64,000 bases of DNA, from positions 191,910-255,909 of the forward strand of contig CAZSAP010000006.1 of the NCBI GenBank assembly GCA_964604705.1, in the 5' to 3' direction. Position numbers and translations under genes: made by a program. Source of the stretch: JAAXVQ01 sp964604705. Lineage in GTDB: Bacteria; Oederibacteriota; JAAXVQ01. Below the pieces are notes generated by a model. That model was not told the DNA's origin. It ran no database searches and worked only from the letters and a program-made list of their open reading frames with translations. Every line of letters begins with the position of its first letter. Position 1 is the stretch's first letter. Shown here one piece after another: positions 63,201 through 64,000 of this stretch.

Positions 63201-64000
63201 GTTCGTGGTGTAGGCCTTCGCGATTTTCCGCTTCCCGAAAACAGGCAAAACAGCAGCCGCCATCAAAGGCGTCGAACTTACACCCTCCGCACCGCGAAAC
63301 GTAATGCCCGACAAGGCCAAAAACGGAGTTACGGCCAAGGCCAGACTCACCACAACCATTACGGGGTTTTCGCGAATAAAATTCACCAAACGGGTCAACA
63401 CACTTGCAGAACGTTCCGCGCCTTGAACCGTCGCTTCACCTTTGGACTTCCCAAACAAACCCGAAAACATCTGACCAAAACCATTTTGCGAACCACCCGG
63501 AGCCACGGCAGCCGTATTGCCCATACCGACCAGACCCGCAAACATGGTGGTGAACCACTTCATGGCACCCGCGACACTGCTGGTCTGAACCGTGCCCAGC
63601 ACGCTCTTCTCCATGCCGGCCAAGACCGTGTTCTCCACCAACACCGCTTCGGTCTTCCCGTCCACGCTTACTTTGGCCAAGTTCTGGTTTATCGCCACGC
63701 CCTGACCTTCCGGACGGATCACCAACGACAGGGTGCTCGCACCTCCCAAGCTCATGGGTACAATCATGGTCTTAGTCGCTTCGTTCACCTGCACCTGATC
63801 CCACAAAGGCTGAATCTGCGCATTGACCTGCGCGCCCTTGACGGCCGCTTCGTACGCAGTTTTCACATCCGCCAGCTTCGTACTCGCCTGCGCCGCCTCG
63901 CCGAGTTCGCCGGTCTTCAAAACCAAATCCATTAACTTGGCAAATGTCTGCACCGCTTCCGGCTGCTGCGCCAACTCTTCGGCACTCAAGGCTTTTTCGA
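30201..64000 (-). CDS. Giant multidomain envelope polyprotein (N-terminus outside window)
   Basis: One reading frame of 11,266 codons runs from the right edge to TAA at 30201-30203 with no internal stop; no start is visible because the frame is still open at 64000. Residues below are counted from 63989. Recognisable parts in order: membrane helix (~205-230), GT2 (504-830), M48-like remnant (969-1064), GT4 (1084-1607), membrane block (~1615-1930), GDP-mannose pyrophosphorylase (2151-2530), SecY-like (2739-3127), SecA-like (3199-4287), lipobox Cys (4798), three outer-membrane factors (4827-6041), M48-like HEQQH (6204), clan-A glycosidase (6614-6921), four binding-like modules (6942-8467), M48-like HENAH (9306), phosphomannose isomerase (9451-9784), two TIM barrels (9801-10487) and a helical end. 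Domains for cytoplasm, both membranes and periplasm on one chain suggest either processing of a polyprotein or a machine spanning the envelope. Giant genes are known from Omnitrophota. Confidence 0.93.
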   Translation of the reverse strand, partial: EKALSAEELAQQPEAVQTFAKLMDLVLKTGELGEAAQASTKLADVKTAYEAAVKGAQVNAQIQPLWDQVQVNEATKTMIVPMSLGGASTLSLVIRPEGQGVAINQNLAKVSVDGKTEAVLVENTVLAGMEKSVLGTVQTSSVAGAMKWFTTMFAGLVGMGNTAAVAPGGSQNGFGQMFSGLFGKSKGEATVQGAERSASVLTRLVNFIRENPVMVVVSLALAVTPFLALSGITFRGAEGVSSTPLMAAAVLPVFGKRKIAKAYTTNLGSIANSVATSRPALWNHMAWNVRQMSDSAQLSVLLAEYTQARTRGEFVSENQALAVLTTIWSAALQNPILSQNAETLVLQALPQEYSKISVQAARLLVQATVNAETLNAIRQETKEVQTRLLDLMSDQAIVLRSYDPETQKLDVKKERLARITQFYVNLQELVNAGKHAEAVAFMKNAPDQMGLYDAKNRAELNATMLATNILFEISQQLGFGAVHAKAKVNVASDLYRSADKNVESMTKIVQLKEPTTVYMSFAVYGETVRLFNEDFLRMKHQQLQRILALNPKVKVEMLISDDEYASVKAKPGIDMHSGTAMQLFLEAMLGNGKASNDRFNSWEAKAGDQLTYKVVRVEDAILKEKANPGSFPVMAQYINESRTRKGGSVQYLMWMGEQLSAQNKGEKSYVAYTDADISTDLIQTGLLIDSINQGAGMAVGSTEDEAESLLMNKSEGRKLKSLIYNLIVNSLLFNSPLNRIKDTQRGFKMFTPEILRAMHANFTQYPQEMAIDTAYLAQARLLNERVQEVPIAWKALEEDSTVRPQDNSDMLYRVLQQRRDYVMPRQTFGQRLFGMTAALVAGSMLKLLVAMINADRELEGKGKSGAVAKLVAMAKYALVPGSYKLPVGKITFQNMNVVKTAQESKIPLTLGNVIKGLGLMNLAVLGMSGAIAAFGLLSLVMAGVTSAALITVLSGFALALLLLNKQVKQIESINRSWPVQKMADTIMVQLKSQNLTMPDNVTIQVAKLKPVGRTMQELTRWDAGNNRLLVSDELLKLGNEAVLAGALAQQLAKTFANKTDRMELYTLGRNTVEHLGLSLTDYIESQKIRVGIVSPYSRQGGLAEYVNKIILEGYAPLAQDGALSVEVFAHDTDIIDATKARGMLDKGEIVRILKPAQFKDRLTGEIKDSEKEVIVQLKPENVRVVDVVLPTGETKKVPVQIHRVTQFNGITSVASLAKSVVDHKVDIVNFQWLISSAADKPTGLLGALAPSMVQKMLGIPTTVTMHHTVHTMDLEAGQKVKPGFGIKALIGKIAVVTGSEIIERSLQMVDQVYLMLDRYIDAYRDIYGINARRMHHGYFKREPIKMERYGNLTFEGQKTVFIGSVGKWGDYKLVEDQVAALQEMFDTNPDMKGKVIGLLGGGDNPNALGYTEEKEKYYRANPSAGVLVISNPEVDQAEKEGLNLKDPEAYRAWIAAKAKAAGVNIVYRAGFLGKDFDVVNEAYDVSLLLYRSTTGTSGPAHEGVGLGGTPVVASLQDPRYDDMRDLQEEGIVVNGVPTKRDPNAATKVLVPDAIACAKVLTDLVRNPKERLAQAQKNLAAGKTLVPTEIGKQYYGEFRRVLGMDATDAVVGKLAKGQTFRAPPTGLGFWARFGVFFATRLGIRIAAAIVSAAQYAVGRLKQFTFTNGAFQKAWDERQARVEGSRRWVRGIVFGGLAAGLGTLAFFTLGVDGQMQLLKQVANFVAANQSYFINAGIGAVLTGLQDALGQKLAGKAKFNWKQNMLSTLLGGTVGLQVALLYSTLDWMLPLSGLKDSGFLQLFGMNEKLAFLGGMFVKLMRVGGAMAMGLGISLQYGILTTLFGKKPAAPGTSAADQQKQSTFKEKFIDFNILKLGPVLVWSFINQNMLPITGSLFGFVLPIRAGLQMVWDFVWGIVQAWAFNRDEALRHTFKRALYRLTNSQRFAPSETEIATIAEKNVEILRDGRFSDRLVKESMGGNATSGRAAVSILVDHEGRIVEIGPIQAYSTEIRRKLDQGQYTLAIVSVKVLNRTPGEEFEVFGTDTLNTTQQRTMQALQQQLNTLAGTQGYSKALNIPVSPAARLIQEKMQAYTTMEEGQPLTVQDVMTQMQLSQADALEVLDYLASLEADTTTLKGIDKKETADGKTVYYMVKAPDMSKVRVVILAGGGGERVWPASDGTFPKQFQSFSKDGKTMLQKTIERVMQLGIPKDHIMIATRSTFVDQVKQSAPDFPINNIIGEPGKKDTGAAIALNLTTMEPGTTAVFLPADHVIAEHLADERADYSAAIDKFKAAIESAVKGAQNRERVVSTIGITPTFPATQYGYTQTGTQTKLGQGTTQVRQGLGFKEKPDLTTAQQLVASGDYVWNAGMFVMQRDFGLEMFGQHAPAIAQAMAEINKHLTVLRTATSTPAERETAQRGIVAAYNGIPKEAAVSVDFAIMEKLQKELLTVAGTFPWFDEGDWGSMTQRKDAEGNQSIGQGNVQLDNTRDTVVYADAGRTVIVKGLDAHVVAVKDGRVLVMPKELSAKLKDLTKELKADPETARFVDGTDMKTPAGQGLIRIVNSVNTEAVSDQGLVALFGLESVKVTQQGETVIVERTAPVKGITERAETKGVVLPAVETTQAEVKVDAEQARTEALGQVNRRLSSQAGFADLSVLASLGSVALGLVVGIPALLTLLTGFAFLPLVGVVAGVALVGLPVIFGVANRAQRAAGTASVAATAKDVSEIKSVSQDVRTYFNRFSQGIPTNLIKRVLITAGIIGLYFLGRMVPIPGVDATLFQTAANLGGTGAMGVFNFFSGGMLEKFSVFGLGLAPYYGASMIMMALSFFNPSLKNLQKSGENGRKQFERYTKWISVGLAAVQAAFVVMMTPMLFGTTALMLTGIITLTLGAVAMTWFNSQLQERGLGGKQGSILMAVMMIPSLLSQAGLALSGSLVAMPALTWIVGALSITALSVVLSTKYFKIPVRSTRDMKEGKKQTTPKRFLPFKADYTGANALFASQSLIALISMVTLPWLGFAIAPVSLTYNLIVVGTILVFALGITRLMVNPKDIAAQLAQSGKYIPGKTPGAETRNYLSRILTFLPVGGAAAIISMALLPQTIGMGGVGLSILVLVGTAVAVIDQVISIVSQQRAQAQMSVEQRPRTWVGAILPLIVPVGVVAGVVGVLYGIVNLAKVAFIATSVAVTIGLASWVFYIGAAGIAIGWLAYRQWIAPRRAQNAYMKALGQLRSEADKVDDMRVSLRGKSLAELKTQTDALRAQFKDMTQKEAEARFREQRSEAIAIAVVAIEQQKRARAAAESDPVKRRLLESFTIHPNQLMAALAFTELKQARGWQRVARFFRLLVTPEVSMVDVAAYAIKLATGQGKTETAALALFAVSLLNRGSHLITPNIDLAMEQGEEVARLLAPLGVSVAVTGYFDRETQRPAVLVWNSTTQSMVKEFDLTKAYQADITYGTESAFNFDYQIGLNTREPYYRIDDEGDVTYFVEGTTPRSINQTVEHTLRDAEMKELLGNVVKGLQPGMIKVDLGTQNIRFNEVGRSALPNSEAFETIASKNPAALRLLFAGLVSRVVEAQKGSETPLVEVTYQAGEQRAILTKDGLKMISQGYLGLPESTNLTEFPMLQSYLQAALDAQFFYERRDDVAKAAEAKPGVSEYRVTQGQVTLINRETGQDMPGQEVSGGIHQALQAKEFLVETNSLVRGGMEFTNIGDYQSQLLPAQFARRYPWRNLMSATTGNSEEQQELMERLGLARLHLPSDQGASLVRDRYQDQYYMEPAAQADALQNTIQEHKVLGGILIGTYTTGKLQALTQMLKQTFDRTGTAQVRIMDAETSPYRMQQLVQEAKARAAELRTALDGVKSIADATARQAAEKQILEKFQSQTRTLTVAVISSKTTKEQLAAIKQIASLPFVVTITNPRGTRGFNVLGEDMLAVEAEVPTSSDANEQLFGRVGRQGLVGYAVKIYSMADDAVMQRYADTSSAKFFMNRAVGNIMGTKLMQYVLKYISEAHVRNAREQAEQRSYHDRYFTPVNTADIQRRVLEQTISNMNESAFRAYVDNAIRQDVGTLVVNQINRTQIQSSLKQAAADLVAQFGHYRDVSLWDEEAMQAEISKQFPQELANRMTTLVHDALTNTKQDGYRLRESLTAQLQKSVNSLTNRDVVEAGFLNLMLALQERGVVLSVELANALQLRIADALLTKKGNTARQEIADVLAQYIGALHRGLVSSAAISLDDQKKSLLTQIKQSWGPDFLRPIESAKEDGMFLAYAGREPLDQFKTRAAQITRNYFAQAVPRVVLTAALNPIKVEVTMPERTVEEVLREADVLLGRGVAMETVVASATLPTGTLAQETLPVADTELYQQALAGTLRQIDGGFRLGRPLNIEKASFGKENQPAVIFRLNHPEKLDESDFLYLQQTAQTLNKNARVILVVTADEKVARKNRDAIGRALRVINDNLQAKARVQSYQQLSDNSLRSAYVPLAGRLPQLSVAAPLKKMAETVRETAVAQAGLLINLGATALLVTGLIGLFMASGGLLGLGAGGLAMGGAIALLVNNAGLRARIAAIPAFIAHLARTVGAPASETTEVPETTYQIATSDQVTNGQIKNINVNGRIASLYIDDAVEAAQPGISVIIEQQLTAAWGSLSNSLRNKTQSVVFLAERSEAQISALREQGVITDASIILFRDGYVKAGLDLTTTEGQTTLGTDLINPLLLASQRMQTIAKLLVNRLNLESRGTLDRNQLASEVVDLVASYPENIRDALRSLVQQEIGRRLNPSLLSGWERFLNSNALLRLAKRMVFLFIPMALFFLGGCATGSMAMARSTSPDMVYRDRGTYAPRDTITVSNNLTQLIDKGLSNSPNLSADRGRIEYASTDVFQAQLGAFLPTVSVKVPLVSTYFGEGGGVTGGQISNGFLITDERFRISQKIFDPTWGPYFSQLGAKTKLRQVEYQNDITSMIQEIVKAYIELRQANFLVAKQKTVLDDALSLIVENQKVIDDAPADQKQALTVYHQQLFTRAQKERTALLALQADALDKMRTMNIVVGNPVNTKVDVGSELVTQKELDDIFQRYFKMAPLSNQVDLAQANVQMSEFERQLIASNRSWIPTLTASGMVFSNSTGLGDMAAYVELRARLLHTDFGKTLSQERLLAVNSQLARVDYEEAKRVRVYATWQAQIQMTHALERMRLIEGQMKATGEKLAKAESDYQLGMGDVMLVAHLRGQWASLYTQQAAARFDYLTASLVLTGTEKVSDITQPVTLPSLSGSMVLAVENSVDIRRAILGGQAAKEEGNVAGSMNNPSLDLNAYGGKRFFNKQEQAGADFTGDKGWRTGLNLEVSGPLRFGTGNERNLAHSKVIENDAAREFARNQSMIDIIYAYIQVVELKARVNYQEKVVVQAQQRFDKAKAEAEKTQEPFFERAEMENLAAAKSTLEQIKQEMDIAIVRYMRLANIPAGTVLAFEGDVTTLLDKLPGELESALTANSYDPQAYRKLLVAQNQRASANMRVDGQGDPVRWQLGVAQDFNTKGTTAYFGLSIPLGGGSSSKKTQARAEYTESNQALTFWDRQLVQQQETAKSEYMFVTQQLELAKKRVTFATQDLAQAKIDMTAGKVTPSYVAFVEQQLYARQLELTFFQGHVARAKLKLLQLGAPVTATVTTPTLQINVTNPEAIIQQMSSLIASSPNVLRAQSLYESSNAAINDPTMFTLSFMSSGGLANQTFSKTNGGVSTDYSTTSGYVDAATQIRWSPSFIQQVQWARSQAFEKRVQRDQVVYQTWLKAIRTYFSLALSAEKVKFAQDEVARWKQMAAASPADKDVKLQYEDAQTKLLEQQRSLNALKLELSQLLGANIVFDYKATGNVAEFLNQTQFETQLNRVLALAGTMDSNMAAVMKDAQGTQSVLPSVVQGLLPTVTLESRFRHVSITGAQTTGGVKTENKVFTSQLAANVIISFSGENLLSGRLNDISSGINVDLARGVRIRMEAELKRLEGQINDQAALYNQTRKTLTAAEDALKMAQTQYPNEPGKLIAYVSAYMEARTTATEAYLKYLGLMADYNARIQAYTPVQVKSTVEPTTSGTKIAPVVKKVAPKSFLPLMLAMGGMGITFFLNGGWLFMLPAMISTAMLIVEASKYLILNSGFMSRLASHRWKAMEIADRVAEIQKRTGVELVPVRQPRGFRDAYHSLRNDFPLISYQPSTGRYLVSERLLDSDDWISRRQLDAFIRHEQQHAKRGAGEERAILSEVFGGGIVDVILNFTSLLNVPWALATRIPLLGRFLKTEEVVQSIPLSDFMSVSKATGVIHSASRSISKALDELNKAETKTASLTVELEAAMAAEEKAKGANGTDRARLQKQTQLDKASERLHEAFNAYIQSLQEFVDAADSLRASDVTELGSAVKAEYLKQARNIADSLVNGADTQKIRVGVSNALWQELENVANDEFAKLPADEQGKAARARRLKDFLTIGLIQVLGISAIGLGEMVNLTQAWTIGVPAIVLGIALFVFAWRTGRLTHMRVQHSRLERHHIKAWILTDFVRTGVWAVARAVVTMTAIMFMILAPLGQNRFFQIIIGIGLHPLVDFSRAVIYRFSPYREQKADVTADLTKVTGLPNEQRTSTSEHLLGTSQSVPQGFAAINNAQPDQISINGIVVKIKGANYYPSEHGWGKMWTEWDPKMIDRELARGEELGINVIRTFVHYKEFGGANVDPTMLAHMQEFIEIANKHGMKVQFTFFPMDRSYNEADWANQEKHVSAVLERFKNDPRILGWGISNETDLDAIQFNDANDVRLQQAVQWHNRMAALMKSVDPNHLVIAATSRPDLLTQLDMNSVDVYALHTGGNQDSALAMIVRTKQLMQSTNTVRPILFEEFGLDFSNPANDKDVAGAFFFKQFQEVFKTDIAGGMVWSLNDVGDQKWGLYAKDGTRRMDVKSINPGTEGVYVTFQATNFRNLREVPRRSMPVMTPLERDGFVQVYGTTNVLFDANSAATRSRWTGAADAARMLTTANGMTVQQQGAKNYAAIVSQPFTLDMTQHAVVKIKVSDVTGQWYAFLRDPKTNQVIRLQIDTHAAGEFTFDLSQYLPDNLQRDVQTFQLEIGVSETQTTKGTSSMVLERVETVNGSSTQLTQQAHTVLQSNVPFVDNKLTVSTEQDLISTPFLRVDLPKMEATARGRLFIDGREVVLENPFYFFAGENRLNLYQLAQKIGISNLTQGKVSVRLELEATGPLASQLKVSEVSAEGHALVMAQKYIGFNRADIDAFAREHNISLTALLTIIELEADQEKLLEFRRETFIGNALFWMSQYWRNIPAQRLVKPIYGDLKSFIAYHDVNAMSEIVERWKSRKHSAQWIEAWQGGWNEAALEYRGDVFGSEWDAWIGPSDLAFSADMKLNQASLRLAYKDPTLTIASNDTAALIRAFTNHPSVDIAEENFYRVIKRNHPGMSVEKYLATYSAQEIETEMVTTVRRTFFNYSPGDRLLQLIKRRVTGQFTDPVADLDGIAIEVTRELNRRGIPGTISSDDMRRMIRQEAAGIQDWFLVLYHNRATLSRVIADEYVAYMDDSISNNDWVNETNYRDKMTPEQIKLAVQLSERIGFYDLGIPAKGGGGSIWTDLAVPLFKWKMKESFEKPTIEDLLLRFQPSKDPKDGILGFLAAYQADPTQDPRILIAQQDNKRIIRKYNLQQYMTPDISAQYTLDQIASIVGYIDRKFGAWDPLMFPLSNLVDSWKGYMPLNEQQYFDQMSNSRFNNIQVSSSPGDAVNILPAGMKPSDFETYGSRVDLADNGQGGTRVTLTGTRTTADPEDQRKYGGAVFYTSLNGKGYDVLRLEITEITSSMYLSIPYAHDGTKYTKRYTVPMPITKPGVYYLNLGDILPKEVLQSLGEGYVDPKKAHADLDKQIAAEGKRRHEALNQKLGSKAYQESTIKPRWLDVEKKIHELQLKLYNELAAKYGSVPQSEYTTIDRKVKTQTAEWLKQMYAELEKQYPDGVPREEYTRVNRQVQQKAETYRKQLNDELANRYGGVVSRNEYAEANRKIAAQAKIWRDGVTAQIKAENDALHKQIDTDMEAYSAAQHKALDARLALFKIPIEFGVTSPWQDPTKPSTPEGQTNNGQRVVINAMSIVKGSDSLERGTDIMRKGSWAYDPIKQIYLMDWVANGTGVSYDAQGRMVLTGNRGALPISEAQLNAMNQDKINSEYRDKLAAGTTVRQFRVDPSNRWLEFTVDQVSSSGYFVIKNSKGQELIPQMKILRPGTYRYDLGNILTEGDVWLEIGVVAKYHPNGAAWKADQVTNQGQTMTLSRLRVMPGEALGNPTEDIMNLTSPNAWFYMDGKNVPVKAKGAASEESAGRGFSESLMSQYENGQVSGATAQLVTSPKDQQPYLMIKGADPTKGYGNVFRRVVFDPAKMPYLELYIDQMSALGYGYVNLLDITDVNDTMTQAEAQAHIKTYNLTPVLEPGFNLYDLRTVLPKNSGQRTYVLEIGVETRGQYGFNTPVQMTAAARLLAKADPHTITHGYSEFPSFEANRYMWKQVVLDAAETKQTEVQPAGMPDIPWHELHNSLVDVTKNEYPEVGGKPAGILPGYYYYFLDIGMGYAPDVNFGYTTLTPNREPRFHGVKRISSMIDFFQVSDPELAGESLYKKHNLSYLLMKMLSEPERYRIGIVMTHPREFQYDSMLSMAGWKRVGRMSNGAILWSPNRDIPALNRNQFNPSTAEKLGFGDSTNVPHRELRLPAIFLAMEAALGTGMVVGLLFFLRFLEVMYRAGQAVKSWIKKLLRIKDGEQGFFSKIGSTLNYWRQEGNLAQKTVAIGLRLATLPVRAPINVVRFVLNIRTITLVSFWFLAAGVSMLHRSINLIYDKPVYDRFKYNYMLYAPGENYDYRWDMRQVYYQQVWYTADAFVDKLLGRKQPEIRELSETDRFNFHTIERLTATMNRDLRLYLGNDYKDLTAAEMDNVARNMGAKDTISFFQGWNYATLLEFMTANVGTLRQAQPQAKQTYNPQAPLANLDVRTANNADLAKALSTDLTTRLGRGLISYEVTPADLQHILNRMGHKDARSIPSYADLYSLVLETGGSYLYRNYTGSKVYGEGRSFVLIPFVNERNYMKLLSDDDIEVLRYVTMNKFGYTSVEEYLKNVSPDENVQDTVKMWKTMFAQEIKDANVMTGRLHLSEFVGTQAPVTPGDRGKTRPISMIGALVTGVATSLSTLATTSALVLGYSSLIGLTSMGLGLGAASFIVGALGTVLMPMVGIFFLSQGIRIAWSERMAADGRPRDDVNKTVIGDWINNPDVLDMNALTTAQREAYSIKDMAKIAFYDETTGKIVANWARLSYLPVSHQRSIFQHENAHRSDHVNRQKLGLPMRSGLSGELAAYWTQVRQLPAVWGRQTAIVLTSLVGIITVGVTGLASLLPALSANVGGISAAVNGFTMQYLGGAAITGFMGILASWMPVLAMAGITAAVLVGFRKIYLTTQRPVLDPQLTDTQRTDADAAGKAFMKNVAPVVMGENFVSIVWGGKTWIKQLKGLQPNDQTVAESWEVSGHTDHPSPVVINGKQTTLAQLLKRAGTQLVGKQVWEEFGNDFPLLIKLLDANDNLSVQVHPQQEYSQLNEGQFGKNEAWVITNADPGAVIYLGFKQNVTPADFKAAVDQGKDLTSYLNAFPVKPGEVFLVPAGTIHAIGKGVRLAEVQQSSGITYRVWDWNRQPARELHVEKAMDVLNFNATNKASFTQAPVTLRQQGNSVYSEIMVSDYFRIRRAQVDGSLEMATEGTFHTLTVVNGTAVLKHKNGTLELKTGQSIVVPAELGAYTLEGKAELIQSLMPAKMARVSRMDEQRTLTHADKELLRTVYQNGAISTAVTYPLNLIRNLAARAVIRSMIKPFLLFYTFIATTFLGVPKTEAYLDGYLPKAVDTFRSQGRLNVTTHHADWNVANYESFYRLINTKFEPGDNAKVILHTEDLDVFLLPEFAKRESMPYETKSAQMALLERARANNITILIEPVRWEYNRGAKTMHEDVERVRAWRQAWAQAHPDDKVMPLAMVYDAWHWIHEGYPELFTKYLQATTPGELDAIRLQVLHLAKQEFQNAKDLIEWVHLSNSSNRMYPNEHLQHGNALFGDDTMIPNLELLRFIREQRPDLLQKVTLEVNPFYFLRALFGFERSVRQAAKSEGEQVPVISEQEAQRQAPAIPVATDVTARSAADLQSEALLNENDLKMVRTMYSNGSVSTMILYPLSLMPVFLQSAVAALIRPFFRSYVFLARVLFGITRVEVYADTLQIDKALTDMSRGKLNISSIHTQQYPFPLWNVFRLLRRTWTGEQPGKLVIHSSDLAQFVELVRQQEKLATADEAMRFILTMADRNNVRLMIEAHNDANFRAGREFDVHAQMDYVRQWRQTYQTETGRVAPIFMLFDPWHWIHENRPDLFAAYKRAQRPEQIAEVRASVYQEVVAAFDRYVDMIDHLHLSNSANMRWMPSDDLRHGNAMFGDDTMIPLLELARHMNARRPDLMQKATLEFNPLYWFRSLIGLERLVRREAKQRDQEPPQGPTSGTGITTGTVGTQQQGKTDTAVQELRRMQQVLPEQDDVNTPYRGTRFWPLQLVRYILSSALFANDSQLAGNLNLRAPLGALGSLFVGALSLIRLAVIFFMNSTPTQQVVVDDQHPILNRLKRQFAIDEPTARQYNVQQILFRPLAERGLSGLRQLVTGEDLGAYAEAGSRDAQNVQHPTIYVPARLLTELSKPVPRLDNSLRSVMDRLSYRIHAFLFATIVSYQAQRYFAQTRLDPLTEAMNPVAAVDTIEEKRAWESDSLTTGVRATDWFAGREKVGLSTHDVVTLAENWLAEVDALKQGQADQSLLQVNQQLQKQLREGAEPNLETLISVLESSTAAEGTRVAELRQLAREARTLAPESQALVANDLLSMLVQSQLAKPLGTPARGLETAMAGLKQVAILAMPATYKGLQVRVNQALATLTSNPALAMRATGLIQRLKAMDQVLSASIGSTAGTMTPLDINVGAALVSEAALSAKAENAGFMTIGEDLGQNRHAAMTGLLAAHEIQGMSVATRKVFEVSSPLKVALNNEMIQTGQLPEAIIAREYTGRVAEQVQAPAKGSAVLVRTLLAMTSVLPNALAVRLQASLLRSNPLGWAEVVAQKVGVSSVMTDLLQAPNTALGQVYLRFAANPTKLNTQRLVKAMVRVLKAQRTEIDRLTAEGYLAQSRTLLGEHERSVAAFSAVAQNLAVLNAQSIGAWDSTPRGVVEKTLVVPELLSQPGNRGALGALRDVLQKLPVQVDRGWFEKQQRRMFRSTAQAA
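32530..34590 (-). other. Giant protein: two tandem xylose-isomerase-like TIM barrels
   Basis: Two ~320-residue copies (34590-33640 and 33500-32530) share the same motifs: ILIEPV/LMIEAH, YDAWHWIHE/FDPWHWIHE, VHLSNSSN/LHLSNSAN, HGNALFGDDTMIPNLEL/HGNAMFGDDTMIPLLEL and TLEVNPFYF/TLEFNPLYW. These fit the AP-endonuclease-2/xylose-isomerase-like fold with Glu, Asp, His and Glu metal ligands kept in both copies. Each is preceded by a short hydrophobic stretch. They could be sugar isomerases or epimerases; the substrate is unknown. Confidence 0.72.
34640..35640 (-). other. Giant protein: class I mannose-6-phosphate isomerase (ManA-like) domain
   Basis: Residues ~9451-9784 show VWGGKTWIKQL, ESWEVSGHTDHPS, PLLIKLLDANDNLSVQVHPQ, GKNEAWVI, VPAGTIHAIGKG and ITYRVWDWNR. 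The zinc ligands of the family are present (Gln and His in VQVHPQ, Glu in KNEAW, His in GTIHA). It should convert fructose-6-phosphate to mannose-6-phosphate, the first step to GDP-mannose; the last step is the ManC-like domain of the same chain. The phosphomannomutase between them is not in the window. Confidence 0.9.
36030..36310 (-). other. Giant protein: second M48-like domain with HENAH
   Basis: HENAH at 36060-36074 (residue ~9306) follows KIAFYDETTGKIVANWARLS and lies between two groups of membrane helices (36560-36320 and 35960-35720). The arrangement repeats that of the HEQQH domain. It is likely a membrane-linked zinc protease, but assignment rests on the short motif and layout. Confidence 0.55.
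38590..40850 (-). other. Giant protein: carbohydrate-binding-like modules with a helical repeat insert
   Basis: Three modules of the type found in the left operon lie at about 40850-40450, 39735-39190 and 39040-38590; the last has GYGNVFRRVVFDPAKMPYLE, LEPGFNLYDL and YVLEIGVETRG. Between the first two is a charged helical stretch (40300-39880) with three ~35-residue repeats (starts ELAAKYGSVP, ELEKQYPDGVP, ELANRYGGVV; each with an EY then an R[KQ][IV] pattern). The modules probably bind glycan outside the inner membrane, and the helices act as a spacer. Confidence 0.72.
43230..44150 (-). other. Giant protein: clan-A glycoside hydrolase domain (GH5/GH2-like)
   Basis: Residues ~6614-6921 contain GANYYPSEHGWGKMW, INVIRTFVHY, the acid/base motif GWGISNETD (Glu at 43749-43751) and the nucleophile motif ILFEEFGLDF (Glu of EFG at 43464-43466), ending with GGMVWSLNDVGDQKWGL. 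This is the standard (beta/alpha)8 layout with both catalytic Glu residues. Mannanase or beta-mannosidase-like activity would fit the mannose theme but cannot be read directly. A binding-like module follows at 43165-42720. Confidence 0.8.
45330..45620 (-). other. Giant protein: M48-like metalloprotease domain with HEQQH
   Basis: The zinc-protease motif HEQQH lies at 45366-45380 (residue ~6204) after GRYLVSERLLDSDDW and between membrane helices (45780-45640 and about 45310), the general layout of M48/HtpX-type membrane proteases. A distant third ligand (the Glu of GEERAILSEVFGGG) is plausible. It may cut the giant chain itself or other envelope proteins. Confidence 0.55.
45870..49510 (-). other. 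Giant protein: three consecutive TolC-type outer-membrane factor domains
   Basis: Domain 1 (residues ~4827-5234), domain 2 (~5246-5641) and domain 3 (~5649-6041) are each about 390-410 residues, the size of one complete outer-membrane factor with its two internal repeats. Each half has the beta-turn marks of the family (QAQLGAFLPTVSVKVPL, NRSWIPTLTASGMVF, MNNPSLDLNAYGG, GLLPTVTLESRF) followed by long coiled helices (QEIVKAYIELRQANFLVAKQ, YIQVVELKARVNYQEKVVVQ). TolC works as a homotrimer, so three full protomers in a row could form one channel from one chain. A lipoprotein-type signal precedes domain 1. Confidence 0.85.
49590..49655 (-). other. Giant protein: internal lipoprotein signal (lipobox)
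   Basis: The stretch KRMVFLFIPMALFFLGGCAT has the basic start, hydrophobic core and LGGC box of a lipoprotein signal peptide, with Cys at 49596-49598 (residue ~4798). It sits just before the first outer-membrane factor domain, the place it would occupy in a free-standing lipoprotein such as OprM. It could be used after upstream cleavage or be a remnant. Confidence 0.65.
51130..54395 (-). other. Giant protein: SecA-like motor ATPase domain
   Basis: Residues ~3199-4287 follow SecA order: Q-rich N-terminal helix region, HPNQLMAALAFTELK, Walker A in KLATGQGKTETAALAL (DNA 53916-53930), HLITPNIDLAMEQGEEV, ADITYGTESAFNFDYQIGLN, the DEAD-box equivalent DEGD (53574-53585, compare DEVD in SecA), NPRGTRGFNVLG (compare NMAGRGTDIKLG) and QLFGRVGRQGLVG (52155-52175). 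Both nucleotide-binding halves therefore appear intact. The preprotein-binding region between them is diverged and the C-terminal zinc-binding tail is not seen. It directly follows the SecY-like channel on the same chain. Confidence 0.87.
54610..55775 (-). other. Giant protein: SecY-like translocation channel domain
   Basis: Residues ~2739-3127 align along their length with SecY: LIKRVLITAGIIGLYFLGRM then VPIPGVD (helix 1), FFSGGMLEKFSVFGLGLAPY (helix 2), GENGRKQFERYTKW, GLGGKQGSILMAVMMIPSLL, KIPVRSTRDMKEGKK, ADYTGANALFASQSLI and NPKDIAAQLAQSGKYIPGKT with PGAETRNYLSRIL. About 390 residues compared with about 430 in ordinary SecY. It is followed by further membrane helices and then the SecA-like part. 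It looks like a diverged SecY paralogue fused into a larger chain. Confidence 0.85.
56400..57540 (-). other. Giant protein: mannose-1-phosphate guanylyltransferase (ManC-like) domain
   Basis: Residues ~2151-2530 carry the nucleotidyltransferase signature VVILAGGGGERVWPASDG followed by FPKQF, then IIGEPGKKDTGAAIAL, FLPADHVI, DYVWNAGMFVM, VSVDFAIMEK and FPWFDEGDWGS. These match the ordered motifs of GDP-mannose pyrophosphorylases, including the PADH Asp and the late GDWGS. The domain would make GDP-mannose from mannose-1-phosphate and GTP in the cytoplasm. The signature has Glu-Arg where most relatives have Thr/Ser-Arg. Confidence 0.88.
59170..60740 (-). other. Giant protein: GT4-type (GT-B) glycosyltransferase domain
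   Basis: Residues ~1084-1607 have the GT-B layout: an N-terminal VGIVSPYSRQGGLAEYVNKI, a middle TVTMHHTVHTMDLEAG, then TVFIGSVGKWGDYK and the donor-site region GTSGPAHEGVGLGGTPVVAS, with Glu in PAHEGVGLGGTPVV as the EX7E-type residue. Glycosyltransferases of family 4 often use GDP-mannose or UDP-glucose. The domain lies between an M48-like remnant and a block of membrane helices. Confidence 0.8.
61500..62480 (-). other. Giant protein: GT2-type glycosyltransferase domain
   Basis: Residues ~504-830 start with VYMSFAVYGETVRL, carry the metal-binding DxD as YTDADIS (DNA 61972-61980) and the acceptor region DTQRGFKMFTPEIL, and end with RRDYVMPRQTFGQRLFG before membrane helices. This matches dolichyl-phosphate-sugar or polyprenyl-phosphate mannosyl/glucosyltransferases. 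It probably transfers a sugar to a lipid carrier at the inner membrane; the donor is not known, but GDP-mannose is suggested by other domains of the chain. Confidence 0.75.
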